This document shows, one piece after another, positions 57,319 through 64,000 of a stretch of DNA of 64,000 bases (within the stretch, counting starts at the first letter, position 1; each line of letters starts with the position of its first letter). Source of the DNA: Fibrobacter succinogenes (GTDB lineage Bacteria; Fibrobacterota; Fibrobacteria; Fibrobacterales; Fibrobacteraceae). Where the stretch lies: positions 1-64,000 of the forward strand of contig CADCBQ010000036.1 in assembly GCA_902799745.1 (NCBI GenBank), given 5' to 3'. The notes under the pieces were generated by a model that ran no database searches, was not told where the DNA came from, and saw nothing but the letters and a program-made list of their open reading frames with translations. The position numbers and the translations under genes are program-made.

Positions 57319-57323
57319 TTTTT

Positions 57324-57329
57324 TATATT
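57324..57329 (+). promoter_or_regulatory. -10 box (TATATT) ahead of the APH-type gene, probable leaderless start
   Basis: TATATT lies 7 bases before ATG 57337 and no SD is present. Confidence 0.45.
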
Positions 57330-57336
57330 ACAGACC

Positions 57337-58350
57337 ATGAGTAATGAAATTGTTTCGCCTGTTATTGAAAAGTATTTGAAGTCCCGCGGCTATGCCGATT
57401 ACGAAATCACTCCTATTGCCGGTGCCGGTTCGGGCCGTAAGTATTACCGAATTGCCTCGGGTAAGCAGAGCGCCGTGTTGCAGGTTTCGGCCTCGGTAGA
57501 TGAAGATTTTAAGCGTTTTGTGGATTATGCGGATGCTTTTAATTCGTTTGGTCTTCCGGTTCCTAAGATTTATTGCGTAGACGAAGCCTCTTGCTCCGTG
57601 CTTCAAGAAGACTTGGGTGCCCACAACTTGCTTGATAACATTGTTTCGCCGGGTTCCGAAAAGAAGACGGGCAACGTTCGCATTCTTTACCCCGAAGTCA
57701 TCGATTCCTTGATTAAGTGGCAGAACATTTCCCGCTCGCTTTTCAGTTCTCGCTCTGACCTTTGGCTGCGTCGCTTTGATTTTGCCGCCCTCAAGTGGGA
57801 AACGGACTACTTTACTGAAAACTACCTGAAGAATTTCAAGGGCATTGCTGAAATTCCTGAATATGTGCGTCAGTTCTATTCTTTGATTGCTGTTTCTGTG
57901 GAAGCCCAGCACAAGGTTTTGATGCATCGCGATTTCCAGAGCCAGAACATCATGGTCAAACCGAATTCCGAAATCGCTTTCGTGGATTTCCAGGGCGCTC
58001 GCCGCGGTGCCATGTTCTATGACTTGGCCTCTCTCTTGTGGGACCCGTACGTAGAACTTTCTCTGACCGAAATCAAGGATTTCTTTGAATACTGGCGCGT
58101 TTCTTATCGCGAAACCAAGACCTACACCAAGGATGATGCTTGGGAAGCCTTTATTCACGCCAGCTTGCAACGCGTGATGCAGGCCATGGGCGCCTACTGC
58201 TTCTTGAGTAAGGTCAAGGGAATCCAGAAGTTTGAACAGTACATTGAACCGGGTAAGCGTCAGCTGCGTGTTGTCTTTGATGAATTCAAGAAGATTGCCA
58301 AGGCTACATCGCCGAAGGTCTTTGACTTCATGGACAACGCGTTGGTATAA
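57337..58350 (+). CDS. APH-type phosphotransferase (AmgK-like)
   Basis: This is a 337-residue protein kinase-fold small-molecule kinase. It shows GAGSGRKYYRI near residue 26, the catalytic loop LMHRDFQSQNIM near 194 and the metal motif VDFQGARRGAMFYDLASLLWDP near 213. AmgK-type enzymes phosphorylate N-acetylmuramic acid and related cell-wall sugars, which is the closest match by motif layout. The stop is followed without a gap by the next gene, so the two are cotranscribed. Confidence 0.78.
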   Translation: MSNEIVSPVIEKYLKSRGYADYEITPIAGAGSGRKYYRIASGKQSAVLQVSASVDEDFKRFVDYADAFNSFGLPVPKIYCVDEASCSVLQEDLGAHNLLDNIVSPGSEKKTGNVRILYPEVIDSLIKWQNISRSLFSSRSDLWLRRFDFAALKWETDYFTENYLKNFKGIAEIPEYVRQFYSLIAVSVEAQHKVLMHRDFQSQNIMVKPNSEIAFVDFQGARRGAMFYDLASLLWDPYVELSLTEIKDFFEYWRVSYRETKTYTKDDAWEAFIHASLQRVMQAMGAYCFLSKVKGIQKFEQYIEPGKRQLRVVFDEFKKIAKATSPKVFDFMDNALV

Positions 58351-58779
58351 ATGCAACCGATTTACGTAAAACATTATGCAGAACCCGAGTCCTTTGCTAG
58401 GGCATTGGGCTTTGCTTACGATGCCCTGGTGCATGGCCCGGTCAAGTTCGACCCCATGGCGACATGGAAGTCTTTGTCGGAACGCGTGTCCCAGGGAATC
58501 TATATGGGAGAGGGCTTGCTCTTGCCGCATACTCGCGTGCCGGGACTTCCGCAGCCTCTGTTTGCTTTTGCAGTTTGCCCGAAGGGCTTTACTGACATTG
58601 CCGTGAAAGAAGGCCAGGTTCCTCAGTACATTTGCCTGCTGCTTTCTCCGGCAGAGTCTGCAACGTGCCATACGCAGTTTATCGCCAACATTGCGCGTAA
58701 ACTGCTGAATCCGCAGTGGCGAGCTCAAGCTCTGGATGCAAAAACCCCCGAACAGCTGAACGCCCTGTTCGAGGAATAA
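58351..58779 (+). CDS. PTS IIA-like (fructose/nitrogen type) protein
   Basis: This is a 142-residue protein resembling the EIIA type 2 domain, with the phospho-acceptor His in LLLPHTRVPGLPQPLF near residue 60. No IIB or IIC partner is seen, so a regulatory (PtsN-like) role is more likely than sugar transport. ATG 58351 begins directly after the kinase stop. Confidence 0.78.
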   Translation: MQPIYVKHYAEPESFARALGFAYDALVHGPVKFDPMATWKSLSERVSQGIYMGEGLLLPHTRVPGLPQPLFAFAVCPKGFTDIAVKEGQVPQYICLLLSPAESATCHTQFIANIARKLLNPQWRAQALDAKTPEQLNALFEE

Positions 58780-58791
58780 AGCTTTGCTTAA

Positions 58792-60225
58792 TTAGTATTG
58801 CACGCTTCCGCCAACCATAGCGCGGAAGCCTTCGTAATCGCCAAAGTAACGGTCATAGCCCGCGCGGAATGTCATCCATTCCCACGGCTTGATTTCGATT
58901 TTACCGCCAACTTCTACATAGTGCAAGGTGGTCTTGTCGTTCAAGAACTTCTTGTCGGTGGCGCTTTCGGGCGTGTGCATGTCGGTAATGTTGCCGCCGA
59001 AGGCGGTGTCTTTGGCGACGGCGCTTGCATGCAGAGTTCCTTTGAACAAGGCGTCTTTCAGCATGCCGCTTTCAACCTTGTAAAGTCCGCTGACTTCGCT
59101 GTAAACTTCGCGACTGTTCGGGCCGAGATCGGTGCCGAGGCTCTGTGAATAACTGCGGTACGTGTATCCGCCGCCTTTGTGGTGCGTGTACACCCACGGT
59201 TCTACGCGGGTGTATTCCAAGTACCAGTTCCAAAGCGTTCTACCGAGTTTGAGGCTATCGCGGGCAACGCCGACTGAGGTGGCCCACTTGTTGCCCCACC
59301 AGCCGTCATCGAACATGCTCGTAGGCGACTTCATGTCGTCCCACAAAAGTTCGCCGTAAAATTCCCAATGCGGAATCGTCTTCACGCTCAAATCGAATGC
59401 GAGCGAAATGTTGTCCTGGTCGCCCTGCAGGTGCTCCTGGAAAACGTAAGGGATGAACGGAATCACGTAGGCCCATTCAAATTCGCGACCGGTGCTGTCG
59501 GCATCTTCGTTCGGGTTCGGGAATTCTTCGGTGGTGCTCCCGTAAAGCGCCGTTTCCGAAAGACCGAACGTAATGTTCTTGGGCAGGTTCAAGTCCAAAC
59601 GGTGAACGTGCATGTACTTGCCAAAGTTTTTCTTCTCGAAAAGTTTCATGGCGTACTGAGTGTAAACAATCGGGCCTAATTCAAACTGGTAGCCAAAATA
59701 CGGCGTAGGAGCGGGCTCGTAAATGCGGCTTGTGGAATCTTGCCACGGGCGGTAATTGTTCTGTTCGCCGCGCAAAATCACATGGTTGCGGCGAGCGGGG
59801 CCCATGCTCAGGTAATCGAATCCGGCAAGGAGTTTCACGGCGTTCAAATCGTAGCTGGCGTTAGCCGCGAAAAGGTCCCAAGTGCGCTTGTTGTCGCTCT
59901 GCTTATTGTAGGGAATTCCTTCGCTCGGGTTGTAAAAGTTATCGTAAATATCTTTGTTCGTGTGGTCCGTGCTCACCTTGACGCGGGCGTTGAACAAGAA
60001 TCGTTCGGTAAAGTGCCCGTTCAAGAACAGGCGAACCGAAGCGGAATTGTCGTAATGCGTCGGGGCGTTCGTCAGGTTCGTAATCGCAAGTGAATCTGCC
60101 AATTGCGCCGTAATATTCACCTCGTGGTGGCGCGCGGAATCGCTGAACGTGATATGTGGATTAGCCCATGCAACAGCAACCGTTGCAAGTGTCGCTAAAA
60201 CCGTTAATTTACAAGAACTCTTCAT
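58792..60225 (-). CDS. Wzi-like outer-membrane beta-barrel
   Basis: This is a 477-residue exported protein with a signal peptide (to about residue 22) and a long run of alternating beta strands ending in VQY, an outer-membrane barrel end. LLAGFDYLSMGPARRNHVILRG near 125 resembles the Wzi/capsule-assembly family core. It is the last gene of the surface-polysaccharide block and begins 5 bases after a glycosyltransferase gene, so it may attach or export the polymer. Plain porin function is the alternative. Confidence 0.7.
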   Translation of the reverse strand: MKSSCKLTVLATLATVAVAWANPHITFSDSARHHEVNITAQLADSLAITNLTNAPTHYDNSASVRLFLNGHFTERFLFNARVKVSTDHTNKDIYDNFYNPSEGIPYNKQSDNKRTWDLFAANASYDLNAVKLLAGFDYLSMGPARRNHVILRGEQNNYRPWQDSTSRIYEPAPTPYFGYQFELGPIVYTQYAMKLFEKKNFGKYMHVHRLDLNLPKNITFGLSETALYGSTTEEFPNPNEDADSTGREFEWAYVIPFIPYVFQEHLQGDQDNISLAFDLSVKTIPHWEFYGELLWDDMKSPTSMFDDGWWGNKWATSVGVARDSLKLGRTLWNWYLEYTRVEPWVYTHHKGGGYTYRSYSQSLGTDLGPNSREVYSEVSGLYKVESGMLKDALFKGTLHASAVAKDTAFGGNITDMHTPESATDKKFLNDKTTLHYVEVGGKIEIKPWEWMTFRAGYDRYFGDYEGFRAMVGGSVQY

Positions 60226-60230
60226 AATCC

Positions 60231-61196
60231 TTACCATAAAGCAGCCTTCAACAAGGCCAAGTGGTGCACAAGGTACTTTCTCTTTTCGCTAGAACCGATG
60301 TGCGGAATAGCCGACGCAATTCGTACAGAACTGCGCAAAATGCGGAATGCCTTTGAAAGCAAAAGTCCGTGCATGCCAAAATGCTTTTTAAATACGTATT
60401 GCTGGGCGCGGTCGTGCTGCAAGGCGCGGCTCGTGTTGCTTTGCGCAGAGCCTCCGCCCAAGTGCGTAAGCTCGATATCTTTGCAAATAAAGAATCTAGT
60501 TCCTAACTTGCGGGCGCGCAGGGCGAGGTCGGCATCTTCGTAATACATGAAAATCTTTTCGTCAAAGAAGCCGCCTTCGCTTGTTAAGGCGTTGTAAAGC
60601 TCTTTGCCGAACATCCAGCATACGCCGCTGAGCCAATTCGTTTCCAAAAGGTTTTCTTGCGCGGTCTTGCTCGGCTTACCTTGCAAAATTTCGGCGGCGC
60701 CTTCTTCGTTACGGAGCGCGTTCGTGAAGAACTTTAGACTTCCGATTCCTTCGGGGCCAAGGCCCGCAAAGTAATTCGGCTGGTCGCTGCCGTCTTTGTT
60801 CTTTGTGCTTGGCGCTATAACGGCGTAAGCATTTCCGCTTTCGCGAGCGAATGCTTCTGCCTTTTCCCATGCTTTTTGCAAGCGGGGGAGCATGTTCGGC
60901 AAGAATCGCGTGTCGTTGTTCAGCAGGCAAATCGAATCGAATGATTCTCCGTCGCCTAGCAATCCCTTGATGGCCAAATTATTGGCGGCTCCGAATCCAA
61001 GATTCTTGTCGCTCGGGTAAACATGAACTGTCGGGAATTCCTTGCGCAAATGTTCTACCGTGCCGTCGGAACTCGCGTTGTCGGCGATGGCAACTACGAA
61101 ATGCATGCTGTCGGTGATTTGCACCGCCAAGTCACTCAGGCAGTTTCGGGTCATTTCCCACCCGTTGAAAGTCACTAGAATGACGGCGGTTCTCAT
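60231..61196 (-). CDS. Family 2 glycosyltransferase (rhamnosyltransferase-like)
   Basis: This is a 321-residue GT-A enzyme with VILVTFNGWEMTRNCL, VAIADNASSDGT, NLGFGAANN, CLLNNDTRFLP and the late FDEKIFMYYEDADLALRARKLG motif, the layout of rhamnosyl/galactofuranosyl transferases. Its ATG overlaps the stop of the upstream GT4 gene (ATGA). It works in the cytoplasm or at the inner membrane to build surface polysaccharide. Confidence 0.87.
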   Translation of the reverse strand: MRTAVILVTFNGWEMTRNCLSDLAVQITDSMHFVVAIADNASSDGTVEHLRKEFPTVHVYPSDKNLGFGAANNLAIKGLLGDGESFDSICLLNNDTRFLPNMLPRLQKAWEKAEAFARESGNAYAVIAPSTKNKDGSDQPNYFAGLGPEGIGSLKFFTNALRNEEGAAEILQGKPSKTAQENLLETNWLSGVCWMFGKELYNALTSEGGFFDEKIFMYYEDADLALRARKLGTRFFICKDIELTHLGGGSAQSNTSRALQHDRAQQYVFKKHFGMHGLLLSKAFRILRSSVRIASAIPHIGSSEKRKYLVHHLALLKAALW

Positions 61197-62311
61197 GCGG
61201 CACCTCCGCGAGAACGGCCCAGTCGTTCAAAAATTTCCACTAACTGCTTCGCCGAATTTTTCCACTGGTATTTTTCGAGAATGGCTTTGCGTTTGTATTC
61301 TTTATCGCTCAAGAAATCTTGCTGCCCGTTTAAAAAGGCTTCAATCGTTTGCGCGATTGATTCTGGATTCTTGGCGTCGAAATAGATGCCGCAATCTTCC
61401 GCGATTTCTTCCATCACGGAGCCTTTGGTGGTTAACACCGGCGTCTTGTAGTTCAGCGCTTCCAATACCGGGAGTCCGAAACCCTCGTACACAGAAGGGA
61501 ATATGACTGCGGTGCTGTTGGCGTACAAGTTCCGCAGTTCGTCGTCACTCACGAACCCTAAATGCTGAATGTTCTTTGCTATCGGCGAATTTTGCAACAG
61601 GCTGTTTTCGGAACTGTTTTTCCAACCCTTGGGACCCGTCATGGTAAGCGTCACCTGAATGCCCTTTTTGTCAAGAATTTCAAGCGCCTTCACCAGATTG
61701 GCAAAATTCTTTCGCGGCTCCAGGCTTCCGACAAAGAGCAATCCTTTTCTTTGTGGGTTCGCACACAAAGGCGTGACAGCGCAATTGATCCCACAAGGGA
61801 CTACTTCAAGTTTGTCCTGCCCCATGCTCGGGTGAAAATGCAGAAGTTCGCTTTTCGTAAAATCAGAATTGACCGCGACAACGTCGGCTTCTAGAATGGA
61901 TTTTTCGCCGATATGGTTGTTGATCCAGCGAACCGATTTGCGCATGGTTTCGGGATAACGCTTGTAAACGAAATCATGAACCGTCAGAACCTTCTTGCAG
62001 TCGGACTTGCCCAAGGGCAGCGTTTGCTCCGGTCCCCAGAATACATCAATCTGGTATTGCTTGAGCAGGCGTGGCAGCGTCAGTTGCTGCCAGAGAATGC
62101 CCGGAATTTTCTTTTGGAATGCAAATTTCCCAGAATAGGGGCAAAGCTTGAAATTCTTGTTTGTAATCGGGTATTCGATTGCGTGCGGCGAAAACAAGAA
62201 GTATTCGTTTTCGTTGTCAATTTGCTGGAGTGCGTCCAGCAGACTACAAAGATAGCGACCGATGCCGCTATTGTTGTAACGCAAACACTTGATGTCGATT
62301 CCGATACGCAT
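61193..62311 (-). CDS. Family 4 glycosyltransferase
   Basis: This is a 372-residue GT-B enzyme with RIGIDIKCLRYNNSGIGRYL at the start, VLTVHDFVYKRYPE, LFVGSLEPRKNFANLVKALE (nucleotide-binding start) and SVYEGFGLPVLEALNYKTPVLTT with the EX7E motif. ATG 62311 shares one base with the upstream stop (TAATG), so the longer frame starting at 62326 is rejected. Confidence 0.9.
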   Translation of the reverse strand: MRIGIDIKCLRYNNSGIGRYLCSLLDALQQIDNENEYFLFSPHAIEYPITNKNFKLCPYSGKFAFQKKIPGILWQQLTLPRLLKQYQIDVFWGPEQTLPLGKSDCKKVLTVHDFVYKRYPETMRKSVRWINNHIGEKSILEADVVAVNSDFTKSELLHFHPSMGQDKLEVVPCGINCAVTPLCANPQRKGLLFVGSLEPRKNFANLVKALEILDKKGIQVTLTMTGPKGWKNSSENSLLQNSPIAKNIQHLGFVSDDELRNLYANSTAVIFPSVYEGFGLPVLEALNYKTPVLTTKGSVMEEIAEDCGIYFDAKNPESIAQTIEAFLNGQQDFLSDKEYKRKAILEKYQWKNSAKQLVEIFERLGRSRGGAA

Positions 62312-63252
62312 TAGCTTTTTTTCCAAATCTTGCGTGCAAGCGGCAGGCCGACGGCGGTAAACAGAATGCGCTTCATGGTAACAGCGGCGGAATCTTTCAA
62401 GAAAAGTTGTTTACGGTGCTTAGCAATCCACAGCAAACGGAGCGGCGAAATGGCGCGCGTGAGTCGCGCCTTGGCAAGGCCTAAAAGTTTTTTGGCAAAG
62501 CGAATCTCTTTTTTTGTGAGCAAGAGTTTGCCCGCGTTATCAAGAATCGTTTGAATCCATTGAATCTGGGTTTCAAGCGTCTTGCTCATCGAAGGCGCTG
62601 CCACTCCACCTACGGCATTGTTGCCGTGAATGCGGTATTGCACAACAGGCGTGTCAATGGCTGCTATTCCGCCTTGCCTGTCGGCAATCATCGCTATCCA
62701 GCGGTCATGAACGGTCACGCCCTCGGGAATCGGGAGAATCGTCTTCAGCAATGCGGCGCGGAAAAGCGAAAGGCAACCCGTCACATTGTTGATGCCAGCA
62801 ATCTGCTGCTCCATCGAAATTTTCTTTTCAATCTTCGAATAGCAGCGCCAAGAATCGGCCGTGATTTTTCCGTTGGCGTCAACCACTTGGGCATCTCCGA
62901 AAACGAGAGCCTTGTCCTGAATTTCTTTTTCAAGTAAATCCAACTTTTGCGGGAGCCAAATATCGTCTTGGTCGGCAAGCGCAATCAGATCGTTATCGCT
63001 TAATTGCGGCTGCGCAAGTTCCAAAGCCTTTGAAAACGCGGCGCGGTGCCCGGAATTCTTTTCGAGAATTGTCACTTGCAGCGGTAAGCGGTTTTCATAG
63101 CTTTTTAAAATCGCGGGCGTATTGTCTTTTGAGCCGTCATCGACGGCGACAATAAAGTCGGCTTGCCTAGTTTGCGCCACAAGCGAATCGAGCATCTGTG
63201 CCAGATACTTTTCGCCATTGTAGGTCGCAAGGACTATGCCGATTTTAGCCAT
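62311..63252 (-). CDS. Family 2 glycosyltransferase
   Basis: This is a 313-residue GT-A enzyme with GIVLATYNGEKYLAQMLDSLVAQ, VAVDDGSKDNT, LIALADQDDIWLP and VHDRWIAM. It is the first gene of the minus-strand surface-polysaccharide block, divergent from another glycosyltransferase gene 93 bases away. A TATATT box lies about 10 bases upstream of its ATG, again suggesting a very short leader. Confidence 0.88.
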   Translation of the reverse strand: MAKIGIVLATYNGEKYLAQMLDSLVAQTRQADFIVAVDDGSKDNTPAILKSYENRLPLQVTILEKNSGHRAAFSKALELAQPQLSDNDLIALADQDDIWLPQKLDLLEKEIQDKALVFGDAQVVDANGKITADSWRCYSKIEKKISMEQQIAGINNVTGCLSLFRAALLKTILPIPEGVTVHDRWIAMIADRQGGIAAIDTPVVQYRIHGNNAVGGVAAPSMSKTLETQIQWIQTILDNAGKLLLTKKEIRFAKKLLGLAKARLTRAISPLRLLWIAKHRKQLFLKDSAAVTMKRILFTAVGLPLARKIWKKS

Positions 63253-63345
63253 ACTCTGAATATAGCAAAAACGCCTTTTTTAAGGGTGTTTTGGGCGGTT
63301 TTGAATCTTGTTTTTGCTATTATTTTGATGTTTGAGGGATGTACT

Positions 63346-64000
63346 ATGAGCCTTGCGAAAGTCCTTTTTGTTTGCGATAAAAACGAGTGTACCAGTTTCG
63401 GGCGATTGACGCTGAATCTGGTCAAGGCGGTGTCGGGAAAATTCGATGCCCATGTGCTTTGGCTCAAGACTCCCAAGTTCTTTGGTGAAGCCGATAAGAA
63501 AGCGGCGACTTCGCAAGATTCGAACTATGTATCTCACGAAGTATGGGCGAAGTCGCTCTACACGGGATATTTGAGTTTCCGTGTGCCGCTTAAAAAGCTG
63601 GTCAAAAAAATCCAGCCCGAAATCGTTTTCTTTATCCGGCCGGAACTCGGTTTCTTGGTGCCGGTGGTGAAGGGGCGTGCCAAGACGGTCATGTTTGTGC
63701 ATGATACCTTTGCCGAAACCTTGTACCCGAACAGCACGAAGTTCAAACTGCTGAACCTGTTCTACATTCGCCCGACTGTCAAGGCGGACTTTTTCGTGTA
63801 CAATTCCAATTGGACTCGCGGCCAAGCGGCGGACCACTTTGGCGTAGAAATGTCGTCGAAGCCCGGAACCGTAATCGGTTGCCCCATCGATAGTGCCCTG
63901 TTCAACAAGCCCGAAACGAAACCGACTTTTGAAGAAAAGAAGTCTTTTCTCCGCAAGTACGGCATTAAGAATTTTGATGGCATGTGCCTGAACGTAAGCC
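63346..64000 (+). CDS. Glycosyltransferase, family 4-like (partial at window end)
   Basis: From ATG 63346, with GAGGG 8 bases upstream, the frame is open for 218 codons to the edge. The N-terminal half of a GT-B enzyme is visible: VLFVCDKNECTSFGRLTLNLVKA, MFVHDTFAETLYP, FFVYNSNWTRGQAADHFGV and VIGCPIDSALF. It probably belongs to the same surface-glycan locus. Its C-terminal nucleotide-binding part lies outside the window. Confidence 0.82.
   Translation, partial: MSLAKVLFVCDKNECTSFGRLTLNLVKAVSGKFDAHVLWLKTPKFFGEADKKAATSQDSNYVSHEVWAKSLYTGYLSFRVPLKKLVKKIQPEIVFFIRPELGFLVPVVKGRAKTVMFVHDTFAETLYPNSTKFKLLNLFYIRPTVKADFFVYNSNWTRGQAADHFGVEMSSKPGTVIGCPIDSALFNKPETKPTFEEKKSFLRKYGIKNFDGMCLNVS

Noticed and set aside
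57328..58728. 466-codon minus-strand ORF
   Set aside because: Antisense shadow of the APH-type kinase and the PTS IIA-like gene.

Overview
This window looks like a Fibrobacter chromosome. The evidence is two lipoproteins with the Fibrobacter major paralogous domain, Ser-rich linkers on secreted proteins, a GH30 xylanase, and a rhamnogalacturonan-degrading cluster. Host genes are compact, often overlap, and several start 6 to 9 bases after a TATATT box. No rRNA or CRISPR was seen.

Host left part (1-18.29 kb): flavodoxin tail, a DUF4405 membrane protein, an interrupted small ORF, an MBL-fold hydrolase, the biotin operon bioA-bioW-bioF-bioD, a CDF metal transporter with a flavin reductase, a secreted GH30 xylanase, and the minus-strand operon carA-pyrG-carB. 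That operon has an attenuator-like leader. pyrG is frameshifted by a 19-bp tandem duplication. A Fibrobacter lipoprotein and a tRNA-Arg(UCU) follow.

Integrated element (about 18.29-38.00 kb, 19.7 kb): it sits inside the 5' part of tRNA-Arg(UCU), bounded by a 7-bp repeat CTACGCG. Integration replaced the outer three bases of the tRNA acceptor strand and left the native tRNA promoter stranded at the right end. The element carries its own complete tRNA-Arg(UCU) with a near-consensus promoter. It also holds an ArdC-like antirestriction protein, a serine recombinase, two different tyrosine recombinases, an origin-like array of 22-bp iterons with two further repeat families, and an eight-gene minus-strand block. 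That block has a Mod/Res restriction-modification pair (BPTD_3080-type), a CoiA-like nuclease, a HEPN-type protein, a membrane protein and three unrecognised proteins, and is probably a defence island. No relaxase or conjugation genes were seen.

Host right part (38.0-64 kb): groES-groEL, a PL11 rhamnogalacturonan lyase, two CE12-type esterases (one frameshifted), a small lipoprotein, a nucleotide-sugar epimerase with a GT2, endonuclease IV, a MoxR-DUF58-transglutaminase operon interrupted by a Fibrobacter lipoprotein, dapB, a YejB-like permease, an APH-type kinase with a PTS IIA-like protein, and a surface-polysaccharide block (GT2, GT4, GT2, Wzi-like) on the minus strand. A divergent glycosyltransferase runs off the right edge.

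All family names come from reading motifs. No database search was run.
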